Below are positions 39,588 to 48,672 of a DNA stretch of 64,000 nt, one piece after another. This DNA comes from Seohaeicola_A nanhaiensis (GTDB lineage: Bacteria > Pseudomonadota > Alphaproteobacteria > Rhodobacterales > Rhodobacteraceae). The translations under genes and the position numbers were made by a program. The stretch lies in contig NZ_JBHSGI010000002.1 of assembly GCF_042654245.1 (NCBI RefSeq), positions 310,001-374,000 of the forward strand, in the 5' to 3' direction. Every line of letters begins with the position of its first letter. The first letter of the stretch is position 1. The notes under the pieces were generated by a model, which searched no databases, was not told where the DNA came from, and saw only the letters and a program-made list of their open reading frames with translations.

Positions 39588-41087
39588 ATGGCTGGCGGCA
39601 TCATCACCGAGGCGGAGTTCATCGACAGCGTGGCGGACGCGCTGCAATACGTCTCGTATTACCACAGCCCCGACTTCATCTCGGCGATGGCCCGCGCGCT
39701 GGATACCGAGCAGAACGAAGCTGCGCGGAACGCGATCCGCCAGATCCTGGTCAACTCGCGCATGGCGGCGACCCATCACCGGCCGATCTGTCAGGACACC
39801 GGAAGCGCCAATGTCTTCGTAGAGGTCGGCGTGCAGGCCCGCACCGACTGGACCCGGTCCCTGCAGGACATGGCCGACGAGGCGACGCGGCGCGCCTATG
39901 CCTTCGAGCGGAATCCGCTGCGCGCCTCGGTCGTGGCCGATCCGCTGGGGGCGCGGAAGAACACCGGGGACAACACGCCCTGCATGTTGCAGACCGAGCT
40001 GGTGGCTGGCAACCGGATCTCGGTGACGGTCTCTGCCAAGGGCGGCGGGTCCGAAAACAAGACCAAGTTCGCGGTGCTGAACCCGTCGGATTCTGTGGCC
40101 GACTGGGTGGTGGAGACGGTGCGCAAGCTGGGCGCCGGCTGGTGCCCGCCGGGAATGATCGGCATCGGCGTCGGCGGCAGCGTCGACAAGGCGATGGCGA
40201 TGGCCAAGAAGGTGCTGAACGAGCCGGTCGACATTTTCGACCTGCAGGCTCGGGGAGCCGTGACCAGCGAAGAGAAGCTGCGGCTGGAGCTTTTCGACCG
40301 TCTGAACGCGCTTGGGATCGGCGCGCAGGGGCTGGGCGGTCTGGTCTCTGTGCTGGATGTCAAGGTGGCCTCCTTCCCAACCCATGCGGCCTCTCTGCCG
40401 GTGGCGCTGATCCCGAACTGCGCCGCCACGCGGCATGTGCATTTCACGCTTGACGGGTCCGGGCCCGCGGACCTGCCGGTGCCTGACCTCGCGCTCTGGC
40501 CCGATCTTGGCGCGGAGGGCCTGCCGACGGGGCGACGCATCGATCTGGATTCGCTGGACGATGCGCTGCTCGCCTCGCTGACCCCGGGCGAGACACTGCT
40601 GTTGTCCGGCACGCTTTACACCGGGCGCGACGCGGCGCACCGGCGGATGGTGCAGGCCATAGACGCAGGCGAGGCCCTGCCTGTCGATCTGGCCGGCAAG
40701 GCGATCTACTATGTCGGCCCTGTCGATGCGGTTGGCGACGAGGTGATCGGCCCGGCCGGGCCGACCACCGCAACGCGGATGGACAAGTTCACCGCGCCCT
40801 TGCTTGCGGCCACAGGCCTTAAGGTGATGATCGGCAAGGCAGAACGCGGGCCCGAGGCGATAGCCGCGATCCGCTTACACGGCGCGGTCTATCTGATCGC
40901 GGTGGGCGGCGCGGCCTATCTGGTATCGAAGGCAATCCGCAAGGCAGCACCGGTGGCCTATCAGGATCTCGGGATGGAAGCGATCTACGAGATCACGGTC
41001 GAGGACATGCCCGTTACCGTCGCGGTCGATACGGCAGGGAATTCGATTCACGAGATCGGCCCGCGTCGGTGGGCACGGGCCGTCTGA
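39588..41087 (+). CDS. Fumarate hydratase class I (iron-sulfur)
   Basis: 499-residue [4Fe-4S] hydro-lyase interconverting fumarate and malate. Both halves of two-subunit class I enzymes are fused. The likely cluster ligands are C68 (RPICQDTGSANVF), C186 (AGWCPPGMIG) and C278 (IPNCAATRHVHF), with spacing matching characterised class I fumarases. The C-terminal half has GPTTATRMDKFT, KAERGPEAIAAIRLHGAVYLIAVGGAAYLVSKAI and the final VAVDTAGNSIHEIGP. The ATG follows GGGAGAGGCGC. Some relatives act on mesaconate; with mcd directly upstream that reaction deserves thought, but the fumarase motif set is complete. Confidence 0.93.
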   Translation: MAGGIITEAEFIDSVADALQYVSYYHSPDFISAMARALDTEQNEAARNAIRQILVNSRMAATHHRPICQDTGSANVFVEVGVQARTDWTRSLQDMADEATRRAYAFERNPLRASVVADPLGARKNTGDNTPCMLQTELVAGNRISVTVSAKGGGSENKTKFAVLNPSDSVADWVVETVRKLGAGWCPPGMIGIGVGGSVDKAMAMAKKVLNEPVDIFDLQARGAVTSEEKLRLELFDRLNALGIGAQGLGGLVSVLDVKVASFPTHAASLPVALIPNCAATRHVHFTLDGSGPADLPVPDLALWPDLGAEGLPTGRRIDLDSLDDALLASLTPGETLLLSGTLYTGRDAAHRRMVQAIDAGEALPVDLAGKAIYYVGPVDAVGDEVIGPAGPTTATRMDKFTAPLLAATGLKVMIGKAERGPEAIAAIRLHGAVYLIAVGGAAYLVSKAIRKAAPVAYQDLGMEAIYEITVEDMPVTVAVDTAGNSIHEIGPRRWARAV

Positions 41088-41111
41088 GGCCGTCACGCGC
41101 AAATACGGCGT

Positions 41112-42485
41112 TCAGGCGCCGATTTCTTCCGCCGTCTCGTCCAAGGCCAGCTTCGTACGGGCCAGGATCTCGTCCACCTCGGCCTCGGTGACAATCATCG
41201 GCGGGCAGAAAGCCAGTGCGTCGGTCATGTTGCGCGAGATGACACCATGCGCCTGCATCCGCGCCGAGGCGATCCCGCCCAGCGCGCCGGGCTTGCCGTG
41301 GGGCGCCTTGGTTGCCTTGTCGGTGACAAGCTCCAGCGCCGCGATCAGCCCGACACCGCGATGTTCGCCCACCAGCGGGTGGTCGGCCAGCTCCGCCAGG
41401 CCGGCCTGCATATGCGCACCGACGCGGCGCACGTGATCGAGCAGGTTGTCCTCTTCGATGATGCGCAGGGTTTCCAGCGCCACCGCCGCGCCCACCGGAT
41501 GGCCGCCGCCGGTATAGCCGTGGCCGAAGGTGCCGATGCGATTGGATTCGTCCGCGATGGGTTCGAACACCCGGTCGTTCACCAGAAGGGCCGAAAACGG
41601 CTGATAGCTCGACGTGATCTGCTTTGACAGCGTCATCATGTCGGGCTTCATGCCAAAGGTCTCGGTTCCGAACATATTGCCGGTGCGGCCGAACCCACAG
41701 ATCACCTCGTCGGCGATCAACAGGATGTCGTATTTGTCGAGCACCGCCTGGATCGCCTGCCAATATCCTTTAGGCGGCACGACAACGCCACCGCCGCCCA
41801 GCACCGGCTCGCCGATGAAGGCGGCAATGGTCTCGGGGCCTTCGGCGAGGATCAGCTCTTCCAATTCGCGCGCACGGCGGGCGACGAAATCGGCCTCGCT
41901 CTCGTCCGGCTCGGCGTCGCGCCAGTAATGCGGGCTTCCGGTATGGAGGAAGCCCGGCAACGGGAGCCCGAAGGACATGTGGTTGTAGGGCAGACCGGTC
42001 ATGCTGGCCGCCGCGACGGTAACGCCGTGGTAGCCGCGCAGGCGGCTGATGATCTTCTTCTTCTCGGGCGTGCCCATCGCATGGGCGCGATACCACAGCA
42101 TCTTGACCGCGGTATCATTCGCCTCGGATCCCGAGTTGGTGAAGAACGCCTTGCTCATCGGCACCGGCGCGAGGTTCACCAGCTTTTCGGCCAGATCGAT
42201 GGCCGGACCGTGCGAGCGCTGCGAGAAGACGTGATAGAAGGGCAGAACCTCGAGCTGTTTCGTCGCCGCGGCCACCAGCCGCTTTTCCGAAAACCCGAGG
42301 CCGGCGCTCCACAGGCCGGACATGGCCTCGATGTAGCGGTTGCCGTGGATATCGGTGACGTAGATGCCCTCGCCGCTTTCGATCACCAGCGGGCCGTCCG
42401 ACTGAAGCTTGCGGGCGTTCGTATAGGGGTGCATCAGATTGTGCGCATCGCGCGCTTCCGGGGAGTTGGGGATGTCGTCTTTCAT
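41112..42485 (-). CDS. Class III aminotransferase (omega-amino acid:pyruvate type)
   Basis: 457-residue PLP enzyme of the aspartate-aminotransferase-family class III group that moves an amino group from an omega-amino acid or amine to pyruvate or another keto acid. Typical segments: GIYVTDIHGNRYIEAMSGLWSAGLGF, FFTNSGSEANDTAVKM (phosphate-binding), RLRGYHGVTVAAASMTG, LLIADEVICGFGRTG, and LSKQITSSYQP, where K288 is the PLP lysine. Substrate candidates are beta-alanine, taurine, putrescine or aromatic amines; sequence reading cannot separate them. AGGAGG lies five bases before the ATG. It is divergent from the DadA-like gene, suggesting joint amino-acid catabolism. Confidence 0.93.
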   Translation of the reverse strand: MKDDIPNSPEARDAHNLMHPYTNARKLQSDGPLVIESGEGIYVTDIHGNRYIEAMSGLWSAGLGFSEKRLVAAATKQLEVLPFYHVFSQRSHGPAIDLAEKLVNLAPVPMSKAFFTNSGSEANDTAVKMLWYRAHAMGTPEKKKIISRLRGYHGVTVAAASMTGLPYNHMSFGLPLPGFLHTGSPHYWRDAEPDESEADFVARRARELEELILAEGPETIAAFIGEPVLGGGGVVVPPKGYWQAIQAVLDKYDILLIADEVICGFGRTGNMFGTETFGMKPDMMTLSKQITSSYQPFSALLVNDRVFEPIADESNRIGTFGHGYTGGGHPVGAAVALETLRIIEEDNLLDHVRRVGAHMQAGLAELADHPLVGEHRGVGLIAALELVTDKATKAPHGKPGALGGIASARMQAHGVISRNMTDALAFCPPMIVTEAEVDEILARTKLALDETAEEIGA

Positions 42486-42641
42486 GATGCCTCCTGACGT
42501 GCCTGCATTTTAAGCGACCCTCCGAGTGATGACGTGGTGCATGGGGCAAGTCAATGCGGCGGCCCGGAGCATCCCACAACTCATTTTGACAGCGCCCAAA
42601 TCTGTGCCATCGTGCCTGCAAATGCGGGACGGGGAAGTCGA

Positions 42642-43886
42642 ATGCACATAGCGGTGTTGGGCGGCGGCGTGGTCGGGGTGACGGCGGCCTACGAGTTGCA
42701 GAAGGACGGCCACCAGATCACCCTGATCGAGAAGAACGCAGCGGTCGGCACCGAAACGAGCTGGGGCAATGCCGGGATGATCGCGCCCGGGCATTCGTTC
42801 ACCTGGTCCTCGCCCAAGGCGCCGATGATCATGCTGAAATCGCTGGTGATGCGCGACCAGTCGATCCGCTTCAAGCCGCAGGCGGATCTGCGGCAATGGC
42901 TTTGGTGCCTCAGGTTTCTCGGGCAATGCACAGCAGAGCGCTCGGCCGCGAACACCGCGCGGAAATATGCCATCGCCTCCTACTCCCAGAAGATCCTGCA
43001 CGAGACCGTGCGCGACGTGGGGATGGCCTATGGCAAGGTCGACCGCGGCATCCTCTACTTCTACCGCACGCAGGAACGCTTCGATGCCGGGGCAAGGCAC
43101 ATGCAGATCATGGCGCGGCTTGGCCATACGATAGAGGTGCTGGATCGCGCCCAGGTGCTGGCGCTGGAACCCGCGTTGCAATCGGTGGGGGACCGCATCG
43201 CCGGCGGCATCTACTGCCCGACCGACGAGTCGGGCAGCTGCCACGCCTTCACCACCGCGCTGGCCGCCCACCTCGTGGCCAACGGCGCCGAGATCCGCAC
43301 GGGCGAAAAGGTCCTGTCTCTGACGGCCTCCGGCGACCGCGTGACGTCGGTGACAACCGACAAGGGCACGCTTCAGGCCGACGCCTTCGTGATGGCCCTC
43401 GGCAACGAAAGCCCGAACCTGTCGCGCACGATCGGTGAGCCGCTGCCGATATGGCCGATCAAGGGCTATTCCCTGACGATTCCGGTGGGCAACAACCCTG
43501 CCCCGCCCACCGTCGGTTCGGTGGACGAAGAGAACCTTGTCGCGATCACCCGGTTCGACGACATGGTCCGGGTTACCGCCACGGCCGAGATCGCCGGGTA
43601 TTCGACCACGCACACGTCTTCGGATTTCGCCTTCATGGGCTCTGTCGTGCGCGAGCTCTACCCCGAGGGGATGGACCACGACCGCGCGCAGATGTGGGCC
43701 GGCCTCAGGCCCATGACACCGACCAACCTGCCGGTCATCGGCCGGCGCAAACACGCGAACCTGTGGTACGATACCGGACACGGGCACATCGGCTGGACCA
43801 TGTCGCATGGATCGGCCCGCATCCTGGCCGACGACGTGGCGGGCCGCACGCCCGCCCTGTCACTGGCCGCCGTCAACGACAGCTAG
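42642..43886 (+). CDS. DadA-like FAD-dependent D-amino acid dehydrogenase family protein
   Basis: 414-residue FAD oxidoreductase of the DAO family. The dinucleotide-binding motif GGGVVG is at residues 7-12, followed by the acidic LIEKN. The DadA-like segment ETSWGNAGMIAPGHSFTWSSPKAPMIMLKSL is near 40-70, and the C-terminal FAD contacts are AGLRPMTPTNLPVIGRR and WYDTGHGHIGWTMSHGSARILADDV. It would oxidise a D-amino acid or secondary amine to the keto acid and pass electrons to the respiratory chain. The racemase-like gene starts 9 bases after its stop, so the two form an operon. Confidence 0.9.
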   Translation: MHIAVLGGGVVGVTAAYELQKDGHQITLIEKNAAVGTETSWGNAGMIAPGHSFTWSSPKAPMIMLKSLVMRDQSIRFKPQADLRQWLWCLRFLGQCTAERSAANTARKYAIASYSQKILHETVRDVGMAYGKVDRGILYFYRTQERFDAGARHMQIMARLGHTIEVLDRAQVLALEPALQSVGDRIAGGIYCPTDESGSCHAFTTALAAHLVANGAEIRTGEKVLSLTASGDRVTSVTTDKGTLQADAFVMALGNESPNLSRTIGEPLPIWPIKGYSLTIPVGNNPAPPTVGSVDEENLVAITRFDDMVRVTATAEIAGYSTTHTSSDFAFMGSVVRELYPEGMDHDRAQMWAGLRPMTPTNLPVIGRRKHANLWYDTGHGHIGWTMSHGSARILADDVAGRTPALSLAAVNDS

Positions 43887-43895
43887 GAGACCGCG

Positions 43896-44690
43896 ATGAC
43901 CGAGGATTTCGTCGATGTAGGCGTTCTGCCCTGCACCCTGGACGGGGGCGTGGCCGCCCGCGCGGCCATCGGGCTGGTGGTCCTGGGCATCGACCAGACG
44001 ATGGAGCTCGAGTTCCGCAGGCTGATGCCTCTGGACGGTGTCGGCCTCTATGCCACGCGCGTCTTCTGCGACAACGAGATCACGCCCGAAACCCTGCGCG
44101 CCATCGGCCCGCGCATCGCGCCGGGCACCGAACTGATCATGCCTGGCCAGCATCTGGATGTGGTGGCCTTCGGCTGCACGTCGGCCACCATGACTCTGGG
44201 CGAGGAGGCGGTGTTTGCCGAGATCCGCAAGGTCCGCCCTGGCATCGCCTGCACCACGCCGATCACCGCCGCCTTTGCCGCGTTTCAGGCAATGGGCGCG
44301 CGACGCATCGGCGTGCTGACGCCCTATGCACCCGAGGTCAACGCCATCGTGAGGCAATACCTCGACAGTCACGGCGTCAAGGTCGCAGCCTTCGGCACCT
44401 GGAACAAGGTGCTCGACCCCGAGGCCGCGCGCATCTCGCTCGACTCGGTCGAGGAAGGCGTGGCCCGGCTGGCTGCGGCGACGCCGCTCGACGCAGTCTT
44501 CGTCTCCTGCACCTCCATCCGCCTCAGCGAGCGCATCGAACAGATCGAACGCCGCGCCGGTCTGCCGGTCACCTCAAGCGACCACGCTATGGCCTGGCAT
44601 TGCTTGCGGCTGGCCGGGGTGAACGATACGGTTCCCGGTGCCGGACGGCTGTTCGACCTGACGCTGGAAGGCGCGCGCGCGGCGGCCTGA
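43896..44690 (+). CDS. Asp/Glu racemase superfamily protein (maleate isomerase/arylmalonate decarboxylase-like)
   Basis: 264-residue enzyme of the two-cysteine superfamily. Both catalytic cysteines are present in typical settings: C94 in AFGCTSATMTLG and C205 in VSCTSIRLSE. EFRRLMPLDGVGLYATRV near residues 29-46 is characteristic of the maleate isomerase/arylmalonate decarboxylase branch, not of glutamate racemase. It could isomerise, racemise or decarboxylate a dicarboxylic or amino acid. GGAG lies six bases before the ATG, and the gene directly follows the DadA-like gene, so it may supply the D-isomer or process the product; that is inference. Confidence 0.87.
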   Translation: MTEDFVDVGVLPCTLDGGVAARAAIGLVVLGIDQTMELEFRRLMPLDGVGLYATRVFCDNEITPETLRAIGPRIAPGTELIMPGQHLDVVAFGCTSATMTLGEEAVFAEIRKVRPGIACTTPITAAFAAFQAMGARRIGVLTPYAPEVNAIVRQYLDSHGVKVAAFGTWNKVLDPEAARISLDSVEEGVARLAAATPLDAVFVSCTSIRLSERIEQIERRAGLPVTSSDHAMAWHCLRLAGVNDTVPGAGRLFDLTLEGARAAA

Positions 44691-44705
44691 CGCCTGCGGA
44701 CGCGG

Positions 44706-46034
44706 TCAATACCCGCTGTCGGGGCGCACCTTGCTGCCGTCTGTAAAGCGCGAAAAGCGGAAGTCGGAGGGATCCACAAGGGGCGCGGTGCCGGACACGA
44801 GGTCCGCCATCAGCCGCCCCGCGGCGGGACCAATGCCGAACCCGTGGCCCGAGAAACCGGTTGCAATGTGGAACCCCGGAACCGACTCGATGCCCGAGAT
44901 GACCGGGATCGCATCGGGCGTCACATCGATCATCCCGGCCCAGCTTTGCACCACATCCGCCTTCTGGAAGGCGGGAAAGGCCCGGCCCAGGGCCGCCCAG
45001 CTGGCCCGCAGCGCCCGGCGCGAGGGGGCCGGATCGAGAATGCGGCAGGCCTCGAAGGCGGTCATCTCGTCCGGGCGCCAGCGCCGCGCCTGCGCCGCCT
45101 CGACGCGCCATCGGCCCGAGAGACGGAACCGCAGGCTGCGCCAGTCGTCCAGATAGGCCGGCAGGAAGGTCAGCCCCAGGCGAAAACTGTCGGGCACCAG
45201 GTCGACGACATTCTCGTCCCCCGAGGCAACGGTATAGCCACCGTCGGCCCGCTTCCGAAAAGCGAAGCCATCGGTCCAAAGCGCGGTGTCGGGACCATCG
45301 ACCGGCGTGGTGCGCATCACCGTGTTCAGCACCTTGAGCTGCGGCAGGTTCAGACCGGCATTGCCGGCAAAGAGGCGCGACCAGGCGCCGCCGGCCAGCA
45401 CCACGGCGCTGCAATGCACCCGGCCCTTTTCCGTGATCACACCGGCGACGCGACCGGCCGCGATGTCCAGGCTTCGCACGGCGCAGGAGGTCATCACCGT
45501 CGCGCCGAGCCTCTGCGCGGCTTCGGCGATGGCCGGAGCGGCCCATTGCGGTTCGGCCCGGCCGTCCAGCGGCGTATAAAGTGCCCCCTTGAGCCGCAGC
45601 TTGTGGCCCGGCATCAGCGCATCAAACTCGCGGCCACGCAGAATCCGGCTTTCGATGCCGTGCGGCGCAAGATGTCGGCGCCACCGGTCAAGCTTGGCCA
45701 GATAGCTTTCCGAACCTGCGCAAAAGGCGATTCCGGTGCGGCGATACCCGACCTTGCGCCCGACGCGCGCCTCGAGTTCTTCCCAGATCCGCATCGATTC
45801 GACCATCAACGGCACTTCGCGCGGATCGCGGCGCGAGATGCGGACCCAGCCCCAGTTCCGGCTCGACTGTTCCGCGCCGATCTGGCCCTTTTCGCACAAC
45901 AGCACCGAGAGGCCGCGCTCGGCCAGTTCCAGCGCTGTCGAGGCACCGATGATGCCCCCGCCAATGACCACGACATCCACCCTGTCGGGCAGACGAAGAT
46001 CGGATTCAAAATGGGCAAGCGTTGGGCCAGGCAT
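44706..46034 (-). CDS. FAD-dependent amine/amino acid oxidoreductase (DAO family)
   Basis: 442-residue flavoprotein. The FAD motif GGGIIG is at residues 25-30, then VLLCEKGQIGAEQSSRNWGWVRISRRDPREVPLM, a hallmark of a Rhodobacteraceae-rich DAO subgroup. The C-terminal part carries SWAGMIDVTPDAIPVISG and GFHIATGFSGHGFGIGPAAGRLMADLV. It would oxidise a glycine-like or N-methylated amine. It converges with the racemase-like gene (15 bases apart). The start at 46034 lacks a good ribosome binding site; the frame stays open upstream over the opposite-strand metalloprotein gene, which argues against a longer form. Confidence 0.88.
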   Translation of the reverse strand: MPGPTLAHFESDLRLPDRVDVVVIGGGIIGASTALELAERGLSVLLCEKGQIGAEQSSRNWGWVRISRRDPREVPLMVESMRIWEELEARVGRKVGYRRTGIAFCAGSESYLAKLDRWRRHLAPHGIESRILRGREFDALMPGHKLRLKGALYTPLDGRAEPQWAAPAIAEAAQRLGATVMTSCAVRSLDIAAGRVAGVITEKGRVHCSAVVLAGGAWSRLFAGNAGLNLPQLKVLNTVMRTTPVDGPDTALWTDGFAFRKRADGGYTVASGDENVVDLVPDSFRLGLTFLPAYLDDWRSLRFRLSGRWRVEAAQARRWRPDEMTAFEACRILDPAPSRRALRASWAALGRAFPAFQKADVVQSWAGMIDVTPDAIPVISGIESVPGFHIATGFSGHGFGIGPAAGRLMADLVSGTAPLVDPSDFRFSRFTDGSKVRPDSGY

Positions 46035-46164
46035 GGCGCCATCTACCCACGCGGCAGGGGAGCGGTCCAGTGCCAAGGTGCAGGCGCGGCCACACTGTGG
46101 CTTTCCGGAATCGCGCAGGTTGGCGGGCCTTTCCATTCCCGGCCGGCACGACCATATCTGGCGC

Positions 46165-46554
46165 ATGACAGATCCCTCCGCCCGCCATTTCGAAGAGATC
46201 GCCCGGCGCACCGTGGAGGCCCTTCCCGAGCCGTTTCGCAAACATGCGCGCGAGGTCGCACTGCTGGTGGCCGACTGGCCCGGCACCGACATGCTGGCCG
46301 ATCTGGGCATGGAAGATCCGCGCGAGCTGACCGGCCTTTACGAAGGCATCCCCCTGACCGAGAAATCGGTCTGGGATAGCCCGATGCAGCCCGATACCGT
46401 CTGGCTGTTCCGTCATCCGATCCTTGAGGAATGGCGCGATCGCGGCAACGTCCGGCTGGACGATCTGATTGCCCACGTCGTGATCCACGAATTCGCGCAT
46501 CACTTCGGCTGGTCGGATGACGATATCGCGGCAATAGACCCCTGGTGGGAATAG
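46165..46554 (+). CDS. Minimal zincin-type metallopeptidase family protein
   Basis: 129-residue cytoplasmic protein with the zinc-binding motif HEFAH at residues 108-112 within HVVIHEFAHHFGWSDDDI. This is the layout of the minimal HExxH proteins common in actinobacteria and alphaproteobacteria (PF06262). The N-terminal MTDPSARHFEEIARRTVEALPEPF is typical too. Peptidase activity of the family is not well established. It lies divergently from the FAD oxidoreductase gene and 48 bases from the convergent M20 gene. Confidence 0.9.
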   Translation: MTDPSARHFEEIARRTVEALPEPFRKHAREVALLVADWPGTDMLADLGMEDPRELTGLYEGIPLTEKSVWDSPMQPDTVWLFRHPILEEWRDRGNVRLDDLIAHVVIHEFAHHFGWSDDDIAAIDPWWE

Positions 46555-46602
46555 CGCCCTCTTGCGCGTCTCGCCACCACAGGCCGCTGGGCAGGAGTGC
46601 AG

Positions 46603-48018
46603 TCAGGCCATCGCTGCAATCGGCGGCTGCGCGTCTTCGGGCAGTGGACTGACATAGCCCTTTGGCCCCACGTCGGCCGACAGCGCCGCCTTGGCGCGCG
46701 CGCGCAGGTCGGCGTCAAGCATCGCATCCGCCCCCGTTGCTGCCATCACCTGAGCGGCATGGATCATCCCCTTCAGTGCCGGCTGGCTCTTGCCCTGGGC
46801 AACCATCTGCCAGGAGTGGAAGGGCGTGCCGATGGCCTGGGTCGCGCCCCAAAGCTGAACCGTAGGCACCACCCAGCTCACGTCGGCCACGTCGGTCGAA
46901 CCGGATAGCGGCACCGCCCCCACGCTCGTGGGCACGATGAAATCGGCCAGCGCCTTGCGCTCGGTCTCGCGGATGCCGTGGCTGCGATAGCTGTCGCGGA
47001 TATCGTCCTCGGTGAAGGTCGCCTGAAAGCGCGCGGCATAGGCACGGTCCATATCAGTGAAGGGCGGCGGGCCGAGCAGGTCCAGGTTCTTCTGCATCGC
47101 CTCGCCCAGCGGGCTATTGTAGATCAGGTTCGACACGGCGGCGAGAACGCTGTCGCTGACCTGTGTCTCGGTCATCATCGCGGCCCCGGCGGCCACCTTG
47201 CGCACCCGCTCGACCAGCGCAACCATCTCGGGTGCGGTCGCCGCGCGCACGACGTATCGCACGCGCGCCTTTGCCTGTACCACGTTCGGAGAAATGCCGC
47301 CCCCGTCCATGATCGCGTAATGGATGCGCGCCTCGTCCGGCATGTGCTCGCGCAGGTAGTTCACGCCGACGTTCATCAGTTCCATCGCGTCCAGCGCGCT
47401 GCGTCCCAGATGCGGCGAGGCGGCGGCGTGGCTGGCTCGGCCGGTAAAGGTGAAATCGATCCGGGTATTGGCCAGCGAGCTGCCGGTCATCACGCCGGGA
47501 ATGCTGTCGGGGTGCCAGGAGATGGCCACGTCGACATCCTCGAACGCACCTGCGCGCACCATGAAAGCCTTTGCCGCCCCGCCCTCTTCCGCCGGGCACC
47601 CGTAATAGCGCACCCGACCCGGCGTTCCTGTCGCGGCCAGCCAGTCCTTGACCGCAACCGCGGCCAGCATCGCCGCCGATCCCAGCAGGTTATGGCCACA
47701 GCCATGCCCGTTGGCGCCGGCCTCGACCGGCATCTGCTCGAAGACATCTGCCTGTTGAGAAAGCCCGGCCAGAGCATCGTATTCACCCAGGAAGGCGATC
47801 ACCGGACCGCCCTGCCCTGCCTCGCCGATCATCGCCGTGGGAATCCCCGCAACATCCCTCTGCGTGCGAAAGCCGTGATGCTCAAGCTCGGCCAGATGCA
47901 GCGCCGCCGAGGCGGTCTCGCGATAGCAGGTCTCGGGCACGGCCCAGACCTTGTCGGCCAGCAGCTTGAAACGGTCCTTGCCGGCGTCGACATAGGCCCA
48001 GAGCGGGTGTTCATTCAT
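46603..48018 (-). CDS. M20 family amidohydrolase (AbgB/p-aminobenzoyl-glutamate hydrolase-like)
   Basis: 471-residue metal-dependent amidohydrolase that cleaves an N-acyl amino acid. Metal-site segments: FLGEYDALAGLSQ, GANGHGCGHNLLGSAAMLAA near residues 100-120, YYGCPAEEGGAAKAFMVRAGAF near 138-160, and the lid-domain TGRASHAAASPHLGRSALDAMELMNVG. The late SGSTDVADVSWVVPTVQLWGA is typical of AbgB-like enzymes. GGAG lies five bases before the ATG at 48018. It is divergent from rpiB. Its position beside transaminase and amine-oxidase genes fits release of amino acids from conjugates; substrate unknown. Confidence 0.91.
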   Translation of the reverse strand: MNEHPLWAYVDAGKDRFKLLADKVWAVPETCYRETASAALHLAELEHHGFRTQRDVAGIPTAMIGEAGQGGPVIAFLGEYDALAGLSQQADVFEQMPVEAGANGHGCGHNLLGSAAMLAAVAVKDWLAATGTPGRVRYYGCPAEEGGAAKAFMVRAGAFEDVDVAISWHPDSIPGVMTGSSLANTRIDFTFTGRASHAAASPHLGRSALDAMELMNVGVNYLREHMPDEARIHYAIMDGGGISPNVVQAKARVRYVVRAATAPEMVALVERVRKVAAGAAMMTETQVSDSVLAAVSNLIYNSPLGEAMQKNLDLLGPPPFTDMDRAYAARFQATFTEDDIRDSYRSHGIRETERKALADFIVPTSVGAVPLSGSTDVADVSWVVPTVQLWGATQAIGTPFHSWQMVAQGKSQPALKGMIHAAQVMAATGADAMLDADLRARAKAALSADVGPKGYVSPLPEDAQPPIAAMA

Positions 48019-48215
48019 GGCGTTCTCCTGACTGTGCCGGCAGCCTAGACCCGGAGCGCGGGCAGTGCAAAGCCGCTTTGGCGCGCCGCCGCCGACGACG
48101 CGCCGCCCTGCGACGGAATGACCAGATCGAAGCAATCCGGCCTCCAGGCTTTGCCGTTTCGGAAGCGATGGTCTATGTGCGCGCAGCGAAACATCAGGAA
48201 ACGGGACATCCCCTC

Positions 48216-48665
48216 ATGACAGCCGCCAAACGCATCGTCCTGTCCAGCGATCATGCCGCGATCCAGCTTCGCCGGGCCATAGCCGACCACATCGCGGCGC
48301 AGGGCTGGGAAGTGGTCGACATAGGTCCGACGACACCGGAAAGCACGCATTACCCTCAACACGGCGAAGCGGCTGCGCGGCGCGTGGCCTCCGGAGACTG
48401 CCGCCTTGGCATCGTCCTCTGCGGCACCGGCCAAGGCATCATGATGGCGGCGAACAAGGTCAAGGGAATCCGCTGCGGGGTCTGTTCCGACACATTCTCG
48501 GCCCGGATGATCCGGCAGCACAACGACGCAAACCTGCTCTCGCTGGGCGCTCGGGTGGTGGGCGAAGGACTGGCACTCGACATCGTCGATGCTTTCCTGA
48601 CCGCCACTTTCGAGGGCGGCCGGCATGGCACGCGGGTCGACATGATCCGCGCGCTGGAAAACTGA
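48216..48665 (+). CDS. rpiB: Ribose-5-phosphate isomerase B family protein
   Basis: 149-residue sugar-phosphate isomerase of the RpiB/LacAB family. Recognised from IVLSSDHAAIQLRRAI, WEVVDIGPTTPESTHYPQHGEAAA, the active-site GIVLCGTGQGIMMAANKVKGIR (C69, GTGQG 70-74) and IRQHNDANLLSLGARVVG. It would interconvert ribulose- and ribose-5-phosphate; relatives act on other sugar phosphates (erythrulose, allose, galactose 6-phosphate), so specificity is not certain. An open frame extends 46 codons upstream, but the conserved N-terminus fits the ATG at 48216. Confidence 0.92.
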   Translation: MTAAKRIVLSSDHAAIQLRRAIADHIAAQGWEVVDIGPTTPESTHYPQHGEAAARRVASGDCRLGIVLCGTGQGIMMAANKVKGIRCGVCSDTFSARMIRQHNDANLLSLGARVVGEGLALDIVDAFLTATFEGGRHGTRVDMIRALEN

Positions 48666-48672
48666 CGGATTC

